Below, piece after piece: positions 1-7,331 of a stretch of 8,426 nt of DNA. Numbering within the stretch: the first letter of the stretch is position 1; each line of letters begins with the position of its first letter. Made by a program: the position numbers and the translations under genes. The notes below the pieces were generated by a model. That model was not told where the DNA came from and did not search any database. It was given only the letters and a program-made list of their open reading frames with translations. Source of the stretch: an uncultured Clostridia bacterium (GTDB taxonomy: Bacteria > Bacillota > Clostridia > Oscillospirales > CAG-272); assembly GCA_946615525.1 (NCBI GenBank), contig CAMOHW010000032.1, positions 1 through 8,426 on the forward strand. Reading direction: 5' to 3'.

Positions 1-899
<899 letters not shown>

Positions 900-952
900 G
901 AGCCGCAGGGGGAAACGGACAAGTTTTTGAGAAGGGATTTTCGCGCAGAACT

Positions 953-2458
953 TTATCGCGCGGGAATGCGGCGCGGCGAGCGTTCTTTTTCCTGTTCACG
1001 TTCGGCGGAACGGTATTTTTTTGCAATGGCAAAGGCGGCGGCTTTTCCGCTTTCGGCGGCAATGGGCAACCCTCCCGGCGCGCGTTGCCATTGGCAGGCA
1101 AAGCGCAGGTTTTCAATGCCGGGGACGCGCCCATCCACCAGTGCCGGGAGCCGGCCCGCACCAAACAGAAAACTCATAAAGGAGCCAATCTCTGCGCCGG
1201 TAAAGCGCCGGTAGGTTGCCGGAGTCCAGATATCCAAACAGTAAATGCGCCCTTCCAGCACCGGAAACTTTTGCAAAAGCACCTCCAAAACCAGCGTGGC
1301 AATTTCGCGCTTTTTTCGGCGGTAGGCAAAGGGGTCGTTCCGCAAATCGATCGACCGGCGAGCGGCGTCTTCACCGCAGGGAAGCATGACCTGCAACACC
1401 GTTCTTCCGGCCGGCGCGGCGGTCAGGTCGTGTGAGAACTCGCGCAAAAGAATGGATTTGGAGCCAAGCCGGAAGGCAAGAGCCGGGGGCAACTCCCAAA
1501 CATAATCGCCGCGAAAAGGAAGCGCCGCGCGGTCGCAGGCAAAGGCGCAATGATAGGCGGAAAAGCGCGAAAGCCGAGGGCTGTAATACTGTTTAGCAAA
1601 CGCTTTTGTCATGGGCATTCCCAAAAGATTCGGGAACGCTACGGCAGGGTCGATCGTCAAAATGATCTCGTCGGCGCGTGCTTTGGTCCCGTCTGCAAAA
1701 CGGACGCCGACGGCGCGCCCATCTTCCAGGTCAATGCCAACGGCTTCCTTATTCAGCAGCAGTTCTCCGCCCAAATCGCGAAAATGACCCGCCATTCGTT
1801 GTGCCATGGGGAGAGATCCGCCAACGGGAAGATCGGCGTTCCCACTGCAAAAATGCGCCATGACCGACAACAGCGCCAGAGCCGAGATCTGATCCGAAAG
1901 GAAAGAGGTCAAAAACGAGCGGATGAGGGGATGATGAAATCTTCTTGCCAGGTCCCCGGTGGTCATTCGATAGGCGCGCAAAATGGGAAGACTGCCCGAA
2001 AGGACCGATGCGACGTTCAGCCCTCTGTTTTTGCGAGGACCGCCGATTCCGAAAGCGTCCTGCAAAAAGCGCACCGCGCGCGAAAGCCGCCGGATTTCCC
2101 GTTTGTCGGCAGGGGAAAGTTCCAAAAGGTCACATTCCACGCGGTTCCAGTTCCGAAAGAGAGAGAGCGTTTGCCCCTCGTATTCGCAGGTGTAGAGCGA
2201 TTCCGGACGATAGATCGGAATGTTATCGCCCAAAGCGCCAAGATCCTCCCAAAGTTCATAAAGCGGGGATGAGGTGTTGGTGCCGGTCAGCCAGTGGATG
2301 CAGTTGTCGATCCAGTATTCCCCGCGCCGCCATCCGGTCAGATTGCCGCCGGGGGTAGGGAGTTTTTCGCAAATGACGGCGCTATGCCCCGATTTTTGCG
2401 CGTAAATGCCGGCGGAAAGCCCCGAAACGCCACCGCCGATAATAAGAAGGTCAGCCAT
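953..2458 (-). CDS. FAD-dependent oxidoreductase, phytoene desaturase/isomerase-like
   Basis: A 501-residue flavoprotein of the phytoene dehydrogenase-related amine-oxidase superfamily. Seen: an N-terminal dinucleotide-binding fold with the glycine motif GGGVSGLSAG (residues 8-17) and the acidic residue ending strand 2 (Glu31), which normally binds the FAD ribose; a second flavin-contact stretch PGGNLTGW and the following WIDNCIHWLTG; and the C-terminal FAD motif with PGGLP near 461-465 followed by an AAESGKAAA helix. The tail after residue 482 is short, highly charged and probably disordered. The start at 2458 is chosen for the strong AAAGGAG six bases upstream; an in-frame ATG at 2515 lacks such a site. 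Family members desaturate, isomerise or oxidise carotenoids and other lipophilic substrates. No crtB, crtE or other terpenoid gene is near, so the substrate is unknown. It is the first leftward gene, 117 bp before proS. Confidence 0.85.
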   Translation of the reverse strand: MADLLIIGGGVSGLSAGIYAQKSGHSAVICEKLPTPGGNLTGWRRGEYWIDNCIHWLTGTNTSSPLYELWEDLGALGDNIPIYRPESLYTCEYEGQTLSLFRNWNRVECDLLELSPADKREIRRLSRAVRFLQDAFGIGGPRKNRGLNVASVLSGSLPILRAYRMTTGDLARRFHHPLIRSFLTSFLSDQISALALLSVMAHFCSGNADLPVGGSLPMAQRMAGHFRDLGGELLLNKEAVGIDLEDGRAVGVRFADGTKARADEIILTIDPAVAFPNLLGMPMTKAFAKQYYSPRLSRFSAYHCAFACDRAALPFRGDYVWELPPALAFRLGSKSILLREFSHDLTAAPAGRTVLQVMLPCGEDAARRSIDLRNDPFAYRRKKREIATLVLEVLLQKFPVLEGRIYCLDIWTPATYRRFTGAEIGSFMSFLFGAGRLPALVDGRVPGIENLRFACQWQRAPGGLPIAAESGKAAAFAIAKKYRSAEREQEKERSPRRIPAR

Positions 2459-2474
2459 AAGAAACTCCTTTCTT
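2459..2474 (-). promoter_or_regulatory. Ribosome binding site in a small hairpin loop
   Basis: On the minus strand the bases just before the oxidoreductase ATG read AAGAAA-GGAG-TTTCTT, a perfect 6-bp inverted repeat whose four-base loop is the core of the Shine-Dalgarno sequence. The stem is A/U-rich and weak, so it may simply keep the site accessible. The site (AAAGGAG, 2465-2471) decides the start at 2458. Confidence 0.5.
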
Positions 2475-2476
2475 CT

Positions 2477-2498
2477 TTTTCGGTATTTTTTCCGAAAA
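2477..2498 (-). repeat. Leader inverted repeat upstream of the oxidoreductase
   Basis: TTTTCGG (2477-2483) and CCGAAAA (2492-2498) form a perfect 7-bp inverted repeat around an 8-base A/T loop. In the leader RNA of the leftward gene it would fold immediately upstream of the hairpin holding the ribosome site. Neither arm is followed by a T run in the minus direction, so it is not a terminator. Confidence 0.4.
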
Positions 2499-2563
2499 TA
2501 TGAAAAAATATACATTCAAAATACAAACGAAAATCGACAAAAAACCCCAATTCATAAACGAAT

Positions 2564-2592
2564 AAAATATGTATATATTCATTATTTGTGAA
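2564..2592 (-). promoter_or_regulatory. Possible promoter of the oxidoreductase gene
   Basis: On the minus strand TTCACA (2587-2592, 5/6 match) is followed after 17 bp by TATTTT (2564-2569, 4/6 match). It would give a leader of about 100 nt. It is the best candidate I found, but in such AT-rich DNA chance matches are frequent. Confidence 0.3.
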
Positions 2593-2594
2593 TA
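2576..2594. promoter_or_regulatory. Inverted repeat, possible operator
   Basis: TATTCA (2576-2581) and TGAATA (2589-2594) form a perfect 6-bp inverted repeat with a 7-base AT-only-but-one spacer. The size and symmetry fit a dimeric repressor site and loosely resemble ArgR-type boxes of Firmicutes, but the match is not strong enough to name a regulator. It overlaps the candidate leftward -35. Confidence 0.25.
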
Positions 2595-2734
2595 AGAAAA
2601 AAGAACAAAACCACATAAAACCGGTTATAAACGCCTCAAATACAGATAAATGTTGTGAAAATAGACAAAAACAGACCCCTTCGATTGTATTTTTTATTCA
2701 AAATGTAAAAATGCAAAAATATTCAAAAAATCTA

Positions 2735-2763
2735 TTGACAAATGGATATTTATGCGCTATAAT
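2735..2763 (+). promoter_or_regulatory. Perfect-consensus promoter of the amino-acid ABC operon
   Basis: TTGACA (2735-2740), 17 bp, TATAAT (2758-2763): both hexamers match the sigma-A consensus fully. The predicted start is near 2770, leaving a leader of about 82 nt before the ATG at 2852. Such a strong core promoter suggests high basal expression or the need for a repressor. Confidence 0.88.
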
Positions 2764-2786
2764 GGCAACATCACAGGAACAGAACA

Positions 2787-2810
2787 CGGGGGAATCCCCG
2801 AAAAACCCCC
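2787..2810 (+). promoter_or_regulatory. Leader hairpin with alternative pairing, ABC operon
   Basis: CGGGG (2787-2791) pairs with CCCCG (2796-2800) around a GAAT tetraloop. A second C run (CCCCC, 2806-2810) could instead pair with GGGGG (2788-2792), so the two stems exclude each other. No T run follows, so it is not a classical attenuator, and the leader is too short for a T-box or lysine riboswitch. A role is only inferred. Confidence 0.35.
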
Positions 2811-2851
2811 TGCGAAAAATAAAAACCAATCCAATATGGAGGAAACAAATC

Positions 2852-3619
2852 ATGAAAAAGATTCTCTCTCTCACACTGGCAGTGCTGATGCTTGTCGGCT
2901 GCCTGGCCGCTTTTGCTTCTTGCGGAAATCAAAAGACGCTCTATGTTTACACCAACGCCGGATTCGCACCGTTTGAGTACCTCAACGAAAAAGGCGAAGT
3001 TGTTGGCGTTGACATTGATGTTATGAACGCCATAGGCAAGGAACTCGGCTACAAAGTCATCATCAACGACATTGATTTTGACAACATTCTTACCGAAGTT
3101 GCAAAGAATGAGTTTGCAGTCGGCGCCGCCGGCATGTCCAAAAAGGCAGAACGTGACGAAGTAGCTCTTGCTTCCAACGTTTATGCAACCTCTCAACAGT
3201 ATGTAATCGCTCCTGTAGGTTCTTTCGCTGAGGGTGCAACCGTTACGGTGGAGCAAGTTCTTGCACTCGGCAACGGAAAAGTCGGTGTTCAGCAGGGAAC
3301 AACCGGTCAATACCTGGTAGAAGGCGATGAAGAAGAGAATGCCGATCAGACCATTCTGTATAAGAATGCGATCATTGCAAGCCAGGATATCGGTTCTACG
3401 GTTGCCGCCGTCGTTATCGACGAACTGCCTGCAAAACAGATCTCCGGTGCGTCCGGCAACCTTGCTTGCTGGAAGATCGACGCCGAGATGGAATCCTATG
3501 TTCTGTATTTCAACTTGAAGGCTACCGATCTGGTTGAACAGGTGAACAAGATTCTTGACAAGATGATCGCTGACGGAACGATCGACCAGTATATCGTTAA
3601 CCACAGCAGCGGAAAATAA
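2852..3619 (+). CDS. Amino-acid ABC transporter substrate-binding lipoprotein (SBP family 3)
   Basis: Extracytoplasmic receptor that delivers a polar amino acid to the permease encoded next door. 255 residues: signal peptide at about 1-23 (MKK, hydrophobic core, then cysteines), then a family 3 bilobed binding domain from about residue 28. Two lipobox-like cysteines are present, Cys17 (LVGC) and Cys24 (FASC); the mature N-terminus is ambiguous, though Cys24 followed by GN resembles the usual clostridial CG start. Seen in the domain: NAGFAPFEY (35-43), GVDIDVMNAIGKELG (52-66), the substrate-carboxylate arginine Arg101 in KKAERDEV, GVQQGTTG (145-152), and Asp190 in VVIDELPA, the usual amino-group ligand. 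The start at 2852 has GGAGG (2838-2842) nine bases upstream; the in-frame upstream extension is rejected because the promoter lies inside it. First gene of a three-gene operon, 22 bp before the permease. Residues do not allow a firm choice among glutamine, cystine, arginine or others. Confidence 0.93.
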   Translation: MKKILSLTLAVLMLVGCLAAFASCGNQKTLYVYTNAGFAPFEYLNEKGEVVGVDIDVMNAIGKELGYKVIINDIDFDNILTEVAKNEFAVGAAGMSKKAERDEVALASNVYATSQQYVIAPVGSFAEGATVTVEQVLALGNGKVGVQQGTTGQYLVEGDEEENADQTILYKNAIIASQDIGSTVAAVVIDELPAKQISGASGNLACWKIDAEMESYVLYFNLKATDLVEQVNKILDKMIADGTIDQYIVNHSSGK

Positions 3620-3641
3620 TTTTGAATAAAGGGTAAGCAAA

Positions 3642-4349
3642 ATGTCTTTTCTTGAAAAACTTGCTTACGCTTGGGAACTCCGGGGCTTGTTTGCACAAAG
3701 CCTCGGAATTTCCTTGCTTATAGCACTCGGAGCAGTTGTCATCGGCTTTGTCATCGGCGTTCTTCTGGCGGTCATCCGCATTGCTCCAAAGACAAATCCC
3801 GTAGTAAAAGTGCTGGATGGATTTGCCCAACTTTACATCACGATCATTCGCGGAACGCCGACGATGGTGCAACTGCTGATCATGTATAGTTCCATCCTGG
3901 TCGTTTTCAAATACCTTGGGACCAACCTGCTGGTGCCCATCATTGCATTTGGAGTCAACAGCGGGGCATATATGGCGGAAATCATTCGTTCCGGCATCAA
4001 CTCGGTAGATGTCGGGCAAATGGAAGCCGGACGCAGTGTTGGACTTTCCTGGGTCACCACCATGCGGAAGATCATCATTCCCCAGGCGATCAAAGTTGTT
4101 ATTCCTACTATTTTTAACGAGATCATCATTTTGGTCAAAGAAACCTCGGTCGTCAGCGTGATCGCATTGAGAGCGGGCGGCAACCAGGTATGGGACTTGA
4201 TGGGTCTTGTCAGCAAAATGGCAACGGCAAAACCGGCGGTTTACAACACCTTCTTGTATATTGGCGCGCTGATTTATCTGACGGTCGTTTTGCTTTTGAC
4301 GTTCCTGCAAAAAATGCTTGAAAAGAGGATGAAGAAAAATGAACGATAA
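3642..4349 (+). CDS. Amino-acid ABC transporter permease (HisM/GlnP family)
   Basis: Inner-membrane channel subunit of a polar amino-acid importer; 235 residues, normal for the family. Hydrophobic segments near residues 22-46, 74-90, 95-113, 155-177 and 203-224 fit the five-helix core of these permeases. The family signature YITIIRGTP lies at 65-73. The EAA loop that docks on the ATPase is at 128-149 (EAGRSVGLS ... IIIPQA). It is the only permease in the operon, so it probably works as a homodimer, as known for GlnP-type systems. AAAGGG (3628-3633) precedes the ATG. The gene starts 22 bp after the binding-protein stop, and its last 11 bases overlap the ATPase gene, which suggests translational coupling. 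Confidence 0.95.
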   Translation: MSFLEKLAYAWELRGLFAQSLGISLLIALGAVVIGFVIGVLLAVIRIAPKTNPVVKVLDGFAQLYITIIRGTPTMVQLLIMYSSILVVFKYLGTNLLVPIIAFGVNSGAYMAEIIRSGINSVDVGQMEAGRSVGLSWVTTMRKIIIPQAIKVVIPTIFNEIIILVKETSVVSVIALRAGGNQVWDLMGLVSKMATAKPAVYNTFLYIGALIYLTVVLLLTFLQKMLEKRMKKNER

Positions 4350-5277
4350 ACCGTTGATCAGTATCAAGGGCCTCTACAAGTATTTTGACAAGTTGCAGGT
4401 GCTCAAAGGTGTTTCGACCGAGATCAAAAAGGGCGAAAAAGTAGCCATTATCGGTCCTTCGGGAAGCGGAAAATCCACCATGCTCCGGTGCATCAACCTT
4501 TTGGAAAATCCCACCTATGGAGAGATTTGGTTTGAGGGCAAATTGCTCACGCCCATCGATCCGTATTTGCATTTTGATGTCATCAAGCTTTCCAACACCT
4601 ATCAAAAGCAACTGGAGCAATACCTTGTCGAGCATCCGGACGCCGACCCTGAAGCGGCGAGTGAGGCCGTCATTGCCGACATCAAGAAGAATGACCTGCT
4701 CAAAAAGAACGAGGGCGGGGCATATCGCAAAGCCATTAAAGCACTTTTTCAGGAGAACTTTCAAAATGTGGACATCAGCCGGCGCGATATCGGCATGGTG
4801 TTCCAGCATTTCAACCTGTTCAATAACCTGACGGTCATGCAAAACCTGACGCTTGCGCCGGTGGAACTGAAACTCAAAACCAAAGAGGAAGCCGAGGCCC
4901 GCGCCCTGGAACTTCTCACACGCATCGGGCTTGCGGATAAAGCCAACGTTTATCCTTCCACCCTTTCGGGCGGTCAGAAACAGCGTATCGCCATTGTTCG
5001 CGCGCTTGCCATGAATCCGAAGGTCATGTTGTTTGACGAGCCGACCTCCGCACTCGACCCCGAAATGGTCGGCGAGGTGCTGGATCTGATCAAGCAACTT
5101 GCCGATACGGGTATGACCATGGTCATCGTTACGCATGAAATGGGCTTTGCCCGCGAGGTCGCAGACCGGGTACTCTTTATGGACGGCGGCATCATTGCCG
5201 AGGAAGGCAAGCCGAAGGAACTGTTTGCCAACCCGCAAAATCCGCGCACCAAAGAGTTTTTGAGCAAAGTTCTGTAA
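4339..5277 (+). CDS. Amino-acid ABC transporter ATP-binding protein (GlnQ/HisP-like) with an internal insertion
   Basis: Cytoplasmic ATPase that powers the importer. 312 residues against about 240 for GlnQ-type proteins. All catalytic motifs are intact: Walker [10 protein letters not shown] (39-47), Q-loop Gln156 in [10 protein letters not shown], signature LSGGQKQR (209-216), Walker B VMLFDEP (229-235) with Glu234, D-loop SALDP (237-241) and switch His266 in VTHEM. The extra length lies between Walker A and the Q-loop: 118 residues from the first Gly of Walker A to the Q-loop Gln, against about 51 in E. coli GlnQ as I recall its sequence, so about 67 are inserted (roughly residues 72-146). 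The insert is rich in Asp, Glu, Lys and Ala and looks helical, with no motif I recognise. GAGGA (4325-4329) precedes the ATG at 4339, which overlaps the permease end by 11 bases. Last gene of the operon, closed by the terminator at 5294-5336. Confidence 0.95.
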   Translation: MNDKPLISIKGLYKYFDKLQVLKGVSTEIKKGEKVAIIGPSGSGKSTMLRCINLLENPTYGEIWFEGKLLTPIDPYLHFDVIKLSNTYQKQLEQYLVEHPDADPEAASEAVIADIKKNDLLKKNEGGAYRKAIKALFQENFQNVDISRRDIGMVFQHFNLFNNLTVMQNLTLAPVELKLKTKEEAEARALELLTRIGLADKANVYPSTLSGGQKQRIAIVRALAMNPKVMLFDEPTSALDPEMVGEVLDLIKQLADTGMTMVIVTHEMGFAREVADRVLFMDGGIIAEEGKPKELFANPQNPRTKEFLSKVL

Positions 5278-5293
5278 AGAAAATTGAAACAGC

Positions 5294-5336
5294 AAACAGA
5301 GGATTTCCGACTTTGGAAACCCTCTGTTTTTCTTTT
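5294..5336 (+). terminator. Rho-independent terminator of the ABC operon
   Basis: AAACAGAGG-A-TTTCC (5294-5308) pairs with GGAAA-C-CCTCTGTTT (5315-5329): a 15-position stem with one A-C mismatch and a 6-base loop, followed by TTTTTCTTTT running on from the stem. It starts 16 bases after the ATPase stop. Confidence 0.92.
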
Positions 5337-5349
5337 CGAGCAAAATCGC

Positions 5350-5378
5350 TTGATTTTGCTTGCATAAATTGATATAAT
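5350..5378 (+). promoter_or_regulatory. Extended -10 promoter of pepF
   Basis: TTGATT (5350-5355), 17 bp, TATAAT (5373-5378), with TGA directly before the -10 (5370-5372), the extended -10 element. The start should be near 5385, giving a leader of about 41 nt. It follows the ABC terminator directly, so pepF is an independent transcript. Confidence 0.8.
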
Positions 5379-5425
5379 ATAGGGGATGAAAACAGAGCAA
5401 GAACCGGAAGAAAGGATTTTTTAAT

Positions 5426-7222
5426 ATGGCAAACAAACTTCCAAAGCGCTCCGAGGTCCGCGTAGAAGATACCTGGAACCTTGCCGATATTTTTCCGAGC
5501 GACCAGGCGTGGCTTTCCGAATACGAAGCATTGCAAAACACTCCCGCGGCAGTCACCGCCCACAAGGGAACGCTGGGCAAAAGCGCAAAAGACCTGCTCT
5601 CCTGGTTTACCGAGCAGGACGCGCTCTCGGTTCGCCTGACCAAGTTCTACGGCTATGCGAACTGTAAGAGCGATGAGGATACCGGTAACGGCACCTACCA
5701 GGATTTTCGTGCCAAAGCCATTTCCACAGTGGTCGCCATCAGCAGCGCGGCGTCCTTTGCCGTCCCCGAGATCATGGAGATCGATGAGGATACGCTGAAC
5801 GCCTTTTACAAGGCGGAACCGGCTTTGAAGACCTATCGCCGACCGCTGGATCAGATCCGCCGCCGCAAGGCGCACATTCTCTCGCCCGCCGAGGAAAAAC
5901 TGTTGGCATCGGCAGGGGAAATGGCAAACGCGCCCGAGCAGATCGGCAGTGTTCTGCGCGATGCGGACATGACCTATCCCGATGTAGTGGATCGCGAAGG
6001 GAACACCCACACGCTGACCGACGGAACGCTGGTCCCGTTGCTGATGTCCCCCGATCGCGAACTCCGCAAAAACACCTTTCAAACCTACTACAAGCGCCTG
6101 GGCGAGTTCCGCAACACCATTGCCGCAACGCTGGACGCGCAATTCCGCCAACTCAAGTTTTATGCAAATGCCCGCGCTTATGGCTCTACCATCGAGGCAT
6201 CGTTGGACGCTACAGAGGTACCTGTGTCGGTTTATCTCAATCTGATCGAGGCGGTGCATGGCAATCTTGCAAAAATGTATCGCTATGTTGCCCTGCGCAA
6301 AAAGATCATGGGCGTTGATGAACTGCACATGTATGATGTCTATCCCCCCATCATTCCGGACGCGGATGCCAAAATCTCCTTTGCGGATGCCAAACAAACG
6401 GTTTTGGAGGCGCTTGCCGTTTTGGGCGAGGACTATACCGCGCTTCTGCGGCAGGGGTTTGAAAACCGCTGGATCGATGTTTACCAAAATGTTGGCAAAC
6501 GCGGCGGCGCCTATTCCTCCGGCAACAGCTATCCGCACCCCTACGTCCTGCTCAACCACAAGGACAATTTGGATAGTATGTTTACCCTGGCGCACGAGAT
6601 GGGGCACGCCTTGCACAGCTACCATTCCTGCAAATATCAGCCCACCTGCACCTCGGATTATGTTATTTTCGTTGCCGAGGTTGCTTCCACTTGCAATGAG
6701 GTTTTGCTTATGCGCCATCTTCTCGGCAAAACCACCGACAAAAAACAGCGGGCATATCTCATCAATCATTTTTTGGATCAGTTCAAGGGCACCGTCTATC
6801 GTCAGACCATGTTTGCCGAATTTGAACTGACCATGGGCAAAATGACCGAGCAGAACGAAACGCTGACTGCCGACGCGCTCAGCGAAAAATACCTTGCCCT
6901 CAACAAGCTCTATTTCGGCAAGGACATGATTTCGGATGATGAAATTGCACTGGAATGGGCGCGCATTCCGCACTTTTTCTACAACTACTATGTGTTCCAG
7001 TATGCCACCGGTTTTTGCGCCGCGGTCGCCATTGCCAACCGCATCCTCAAAGAGGGCGAGAGCGCCGTTGCCGATTACAAAAAGTTCCTGTCGGGCGGCA
7101 GCAGCGCCGATCCCATTACCCTGCTCAAAATTGCCGGAGTGGATATGTCCTCGCCGGAACCGATCAACAGCGCGCTGGAACTGTTTGGCGATCTATTGGA
7201 CGAATTGGAAGCTTTGATTTGA
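5426..7222 (+). CDS. pepF: Oligoendopeptidase F (M3B family zinc peptidase)
   Basis: Cytoplasmic zinc metallopeptidase that cuts oligopeptides, typically 7-17 residues long, feeding free amino acids to the cell. 598 residues, the normal length. The N-terminal half (about 1-200) is the helical PepF/thimet-type lid; the M3 catalytic domain follows. Seen: the zinc site HEMGH at 390-394 (His390, Glu391 catalytic, His394), the likely third ligand Glu418 in VAEVAST, 28 residues after His390 as expected for the family, and the C-terminal substrate-binding stretch PHFFYNYYVFQYATGF at 515-530. The segment GGAYSSGNSYPHPYVLLN (360-377) is the family's pre-HExxH block. No signal peptide. AAAGGA lies 9-10 bases before the ATG at 5426. 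It has its own promoter and stands between a terminator and the pgk promoter, so it is probably monocistronic. All catalytic residues are present and nothing is truncated. Confidence 0.96.
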   Translation: MANKLPKRSEVRVEDTWNLADIFPSDQAWLSEYEALQNTPAAVTAHKGTLGKSAKDLLSWFTEQDALSVRLTKFYGYANCKSDEDTGNGTYQDFRAKAISTVVAISSAASFAVPEIMEIDEDTLNAFYKAEPALKTYRRPLDQIRRRKAHILSPAEEKLLASAGEMANAPEQIGSVLRDADMTYPDVVDREGNTHTLTDGTLVPLLMSPDRELRKNTFQTYYKRLGEFRNTIAATLDAQFRQLKFYANARAYGSTIEASLDATEVPVSVYLNLIEAVHGNLAKMYRYVALRKKIMGVDELHMYDVYPPIIPDADAKISFADAKQTVLEALAVLGEDYTALLRQGFENRWIDVYQNVGKRGGAYSSGNSYPHPYVLLNHKDNLDSMFTLAHEMGHALHSYHSCKYQPTCTSDYVIFVAEVASTCNEVLLMRHLLGKTTDKKQRAYLINHFLDQFKGTVYRQTMFAEFELTMGKMTEQNETLTADALSEKYLALNKLYFGKDMISDDEIALEWARIPHFFYNYYVFQYATGFCAAVAIANRILKEGESAVADYKKFLSGGSSADPITLLKIAGVDMSSPEPINSALELFGDLLDELEALI

Positions 7223-7260
7223 AAAAACAAACTTTTTTGGCAATTTTTTCACAAAACCCC

Positions 7261-7289
7261 TTGATAATTCTTTCTATTTATGATATAGT
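7261..7289 (+). promoter_or_regulatory. Extended -10 promoter of pgk
   Basis: TTGATA (7261-7266, 5/6), 17 bp, TATAGT (7284-7289, 5/6), with TGA directly before the -10 (7281-7283). The predicted start is near 7296, giving a leader of about 36 nt. The upstream gap holds only a weak A/T hairpin, so some readthrough from pepF is possible. Confidence 0.78.
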
Positions 7290-7331
7290 AATTGAGGATT
7301 TTTTATTTTTATACCGAAAGGAATGAAAGCA

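Larger units (their letters stand above)
2459..2851. other. Divergent AT-rich intergenic region
   Basis: The 393 bp between the leftward oxidoreductase and the rightward ABC operon hold no gene I can support. Contents are the oxidoreductase leader with two inverted repeats, a weak leftward promoter candidate overlapping an inverted repeat near 2576-2594, three copies of ATTCAAAA (2514-2521, 2696-2703, 2721-2728), the strong rightward promoter at 2735-2763, and the leader of about 82 nt of the ABC operon. An open frame runs in phase into the binding-protein gene from 2588, but the promoter lies inside it, so it is not read as an N-terminal extension. Confidence 0.8.

Noticed and set aside
2459..2515. 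Upstream ATG at 2515 for the oxidoreductase (19 extra residues)
   Set aside because: The extra residues are basic and precede the conserved start of the dinucleotide fold, and the ATG at 2458 has AAAGGAG at ideal spacing.
2588..2851. In-frame upstream extension of the binding-protein gene (88 codons)
   Set aside because: The perfect promoter at 2735-2763 lies inside it, composition is AT-rich and non-coding-like, and the ATG at 2852 has a strong GGAGG and begins a typical signal peptide.
4210..5643. 477-codon minus-strand open frame across the ABC ATPase and into pepF
   Set aside because: It runs through the strong terminator and pepF promoter and is antisense to well-defined genes.
5192..6973. 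593-codon minus-strand open frame opposite pepF
   Set aside because: Antisense shadow of a real gene with a zinc-peptidase motif; no ribosome site or recognisable domain.
7222..7249. A6-CAAAC-T6 hairpin followed by a second T run after pepF, as a terminator
   Set aside because: The stem is only A-T pairs with a poor extension; too weak to call an intrinsic terminator, though partial termination is possible.
7323..7331. Alternative pgk start at 7323 (three extra residues)
   Set aside because: It directly abuts the AAAGGA site, leaving no spacer; the ATG at 7332 has a normal nine-base spacer.
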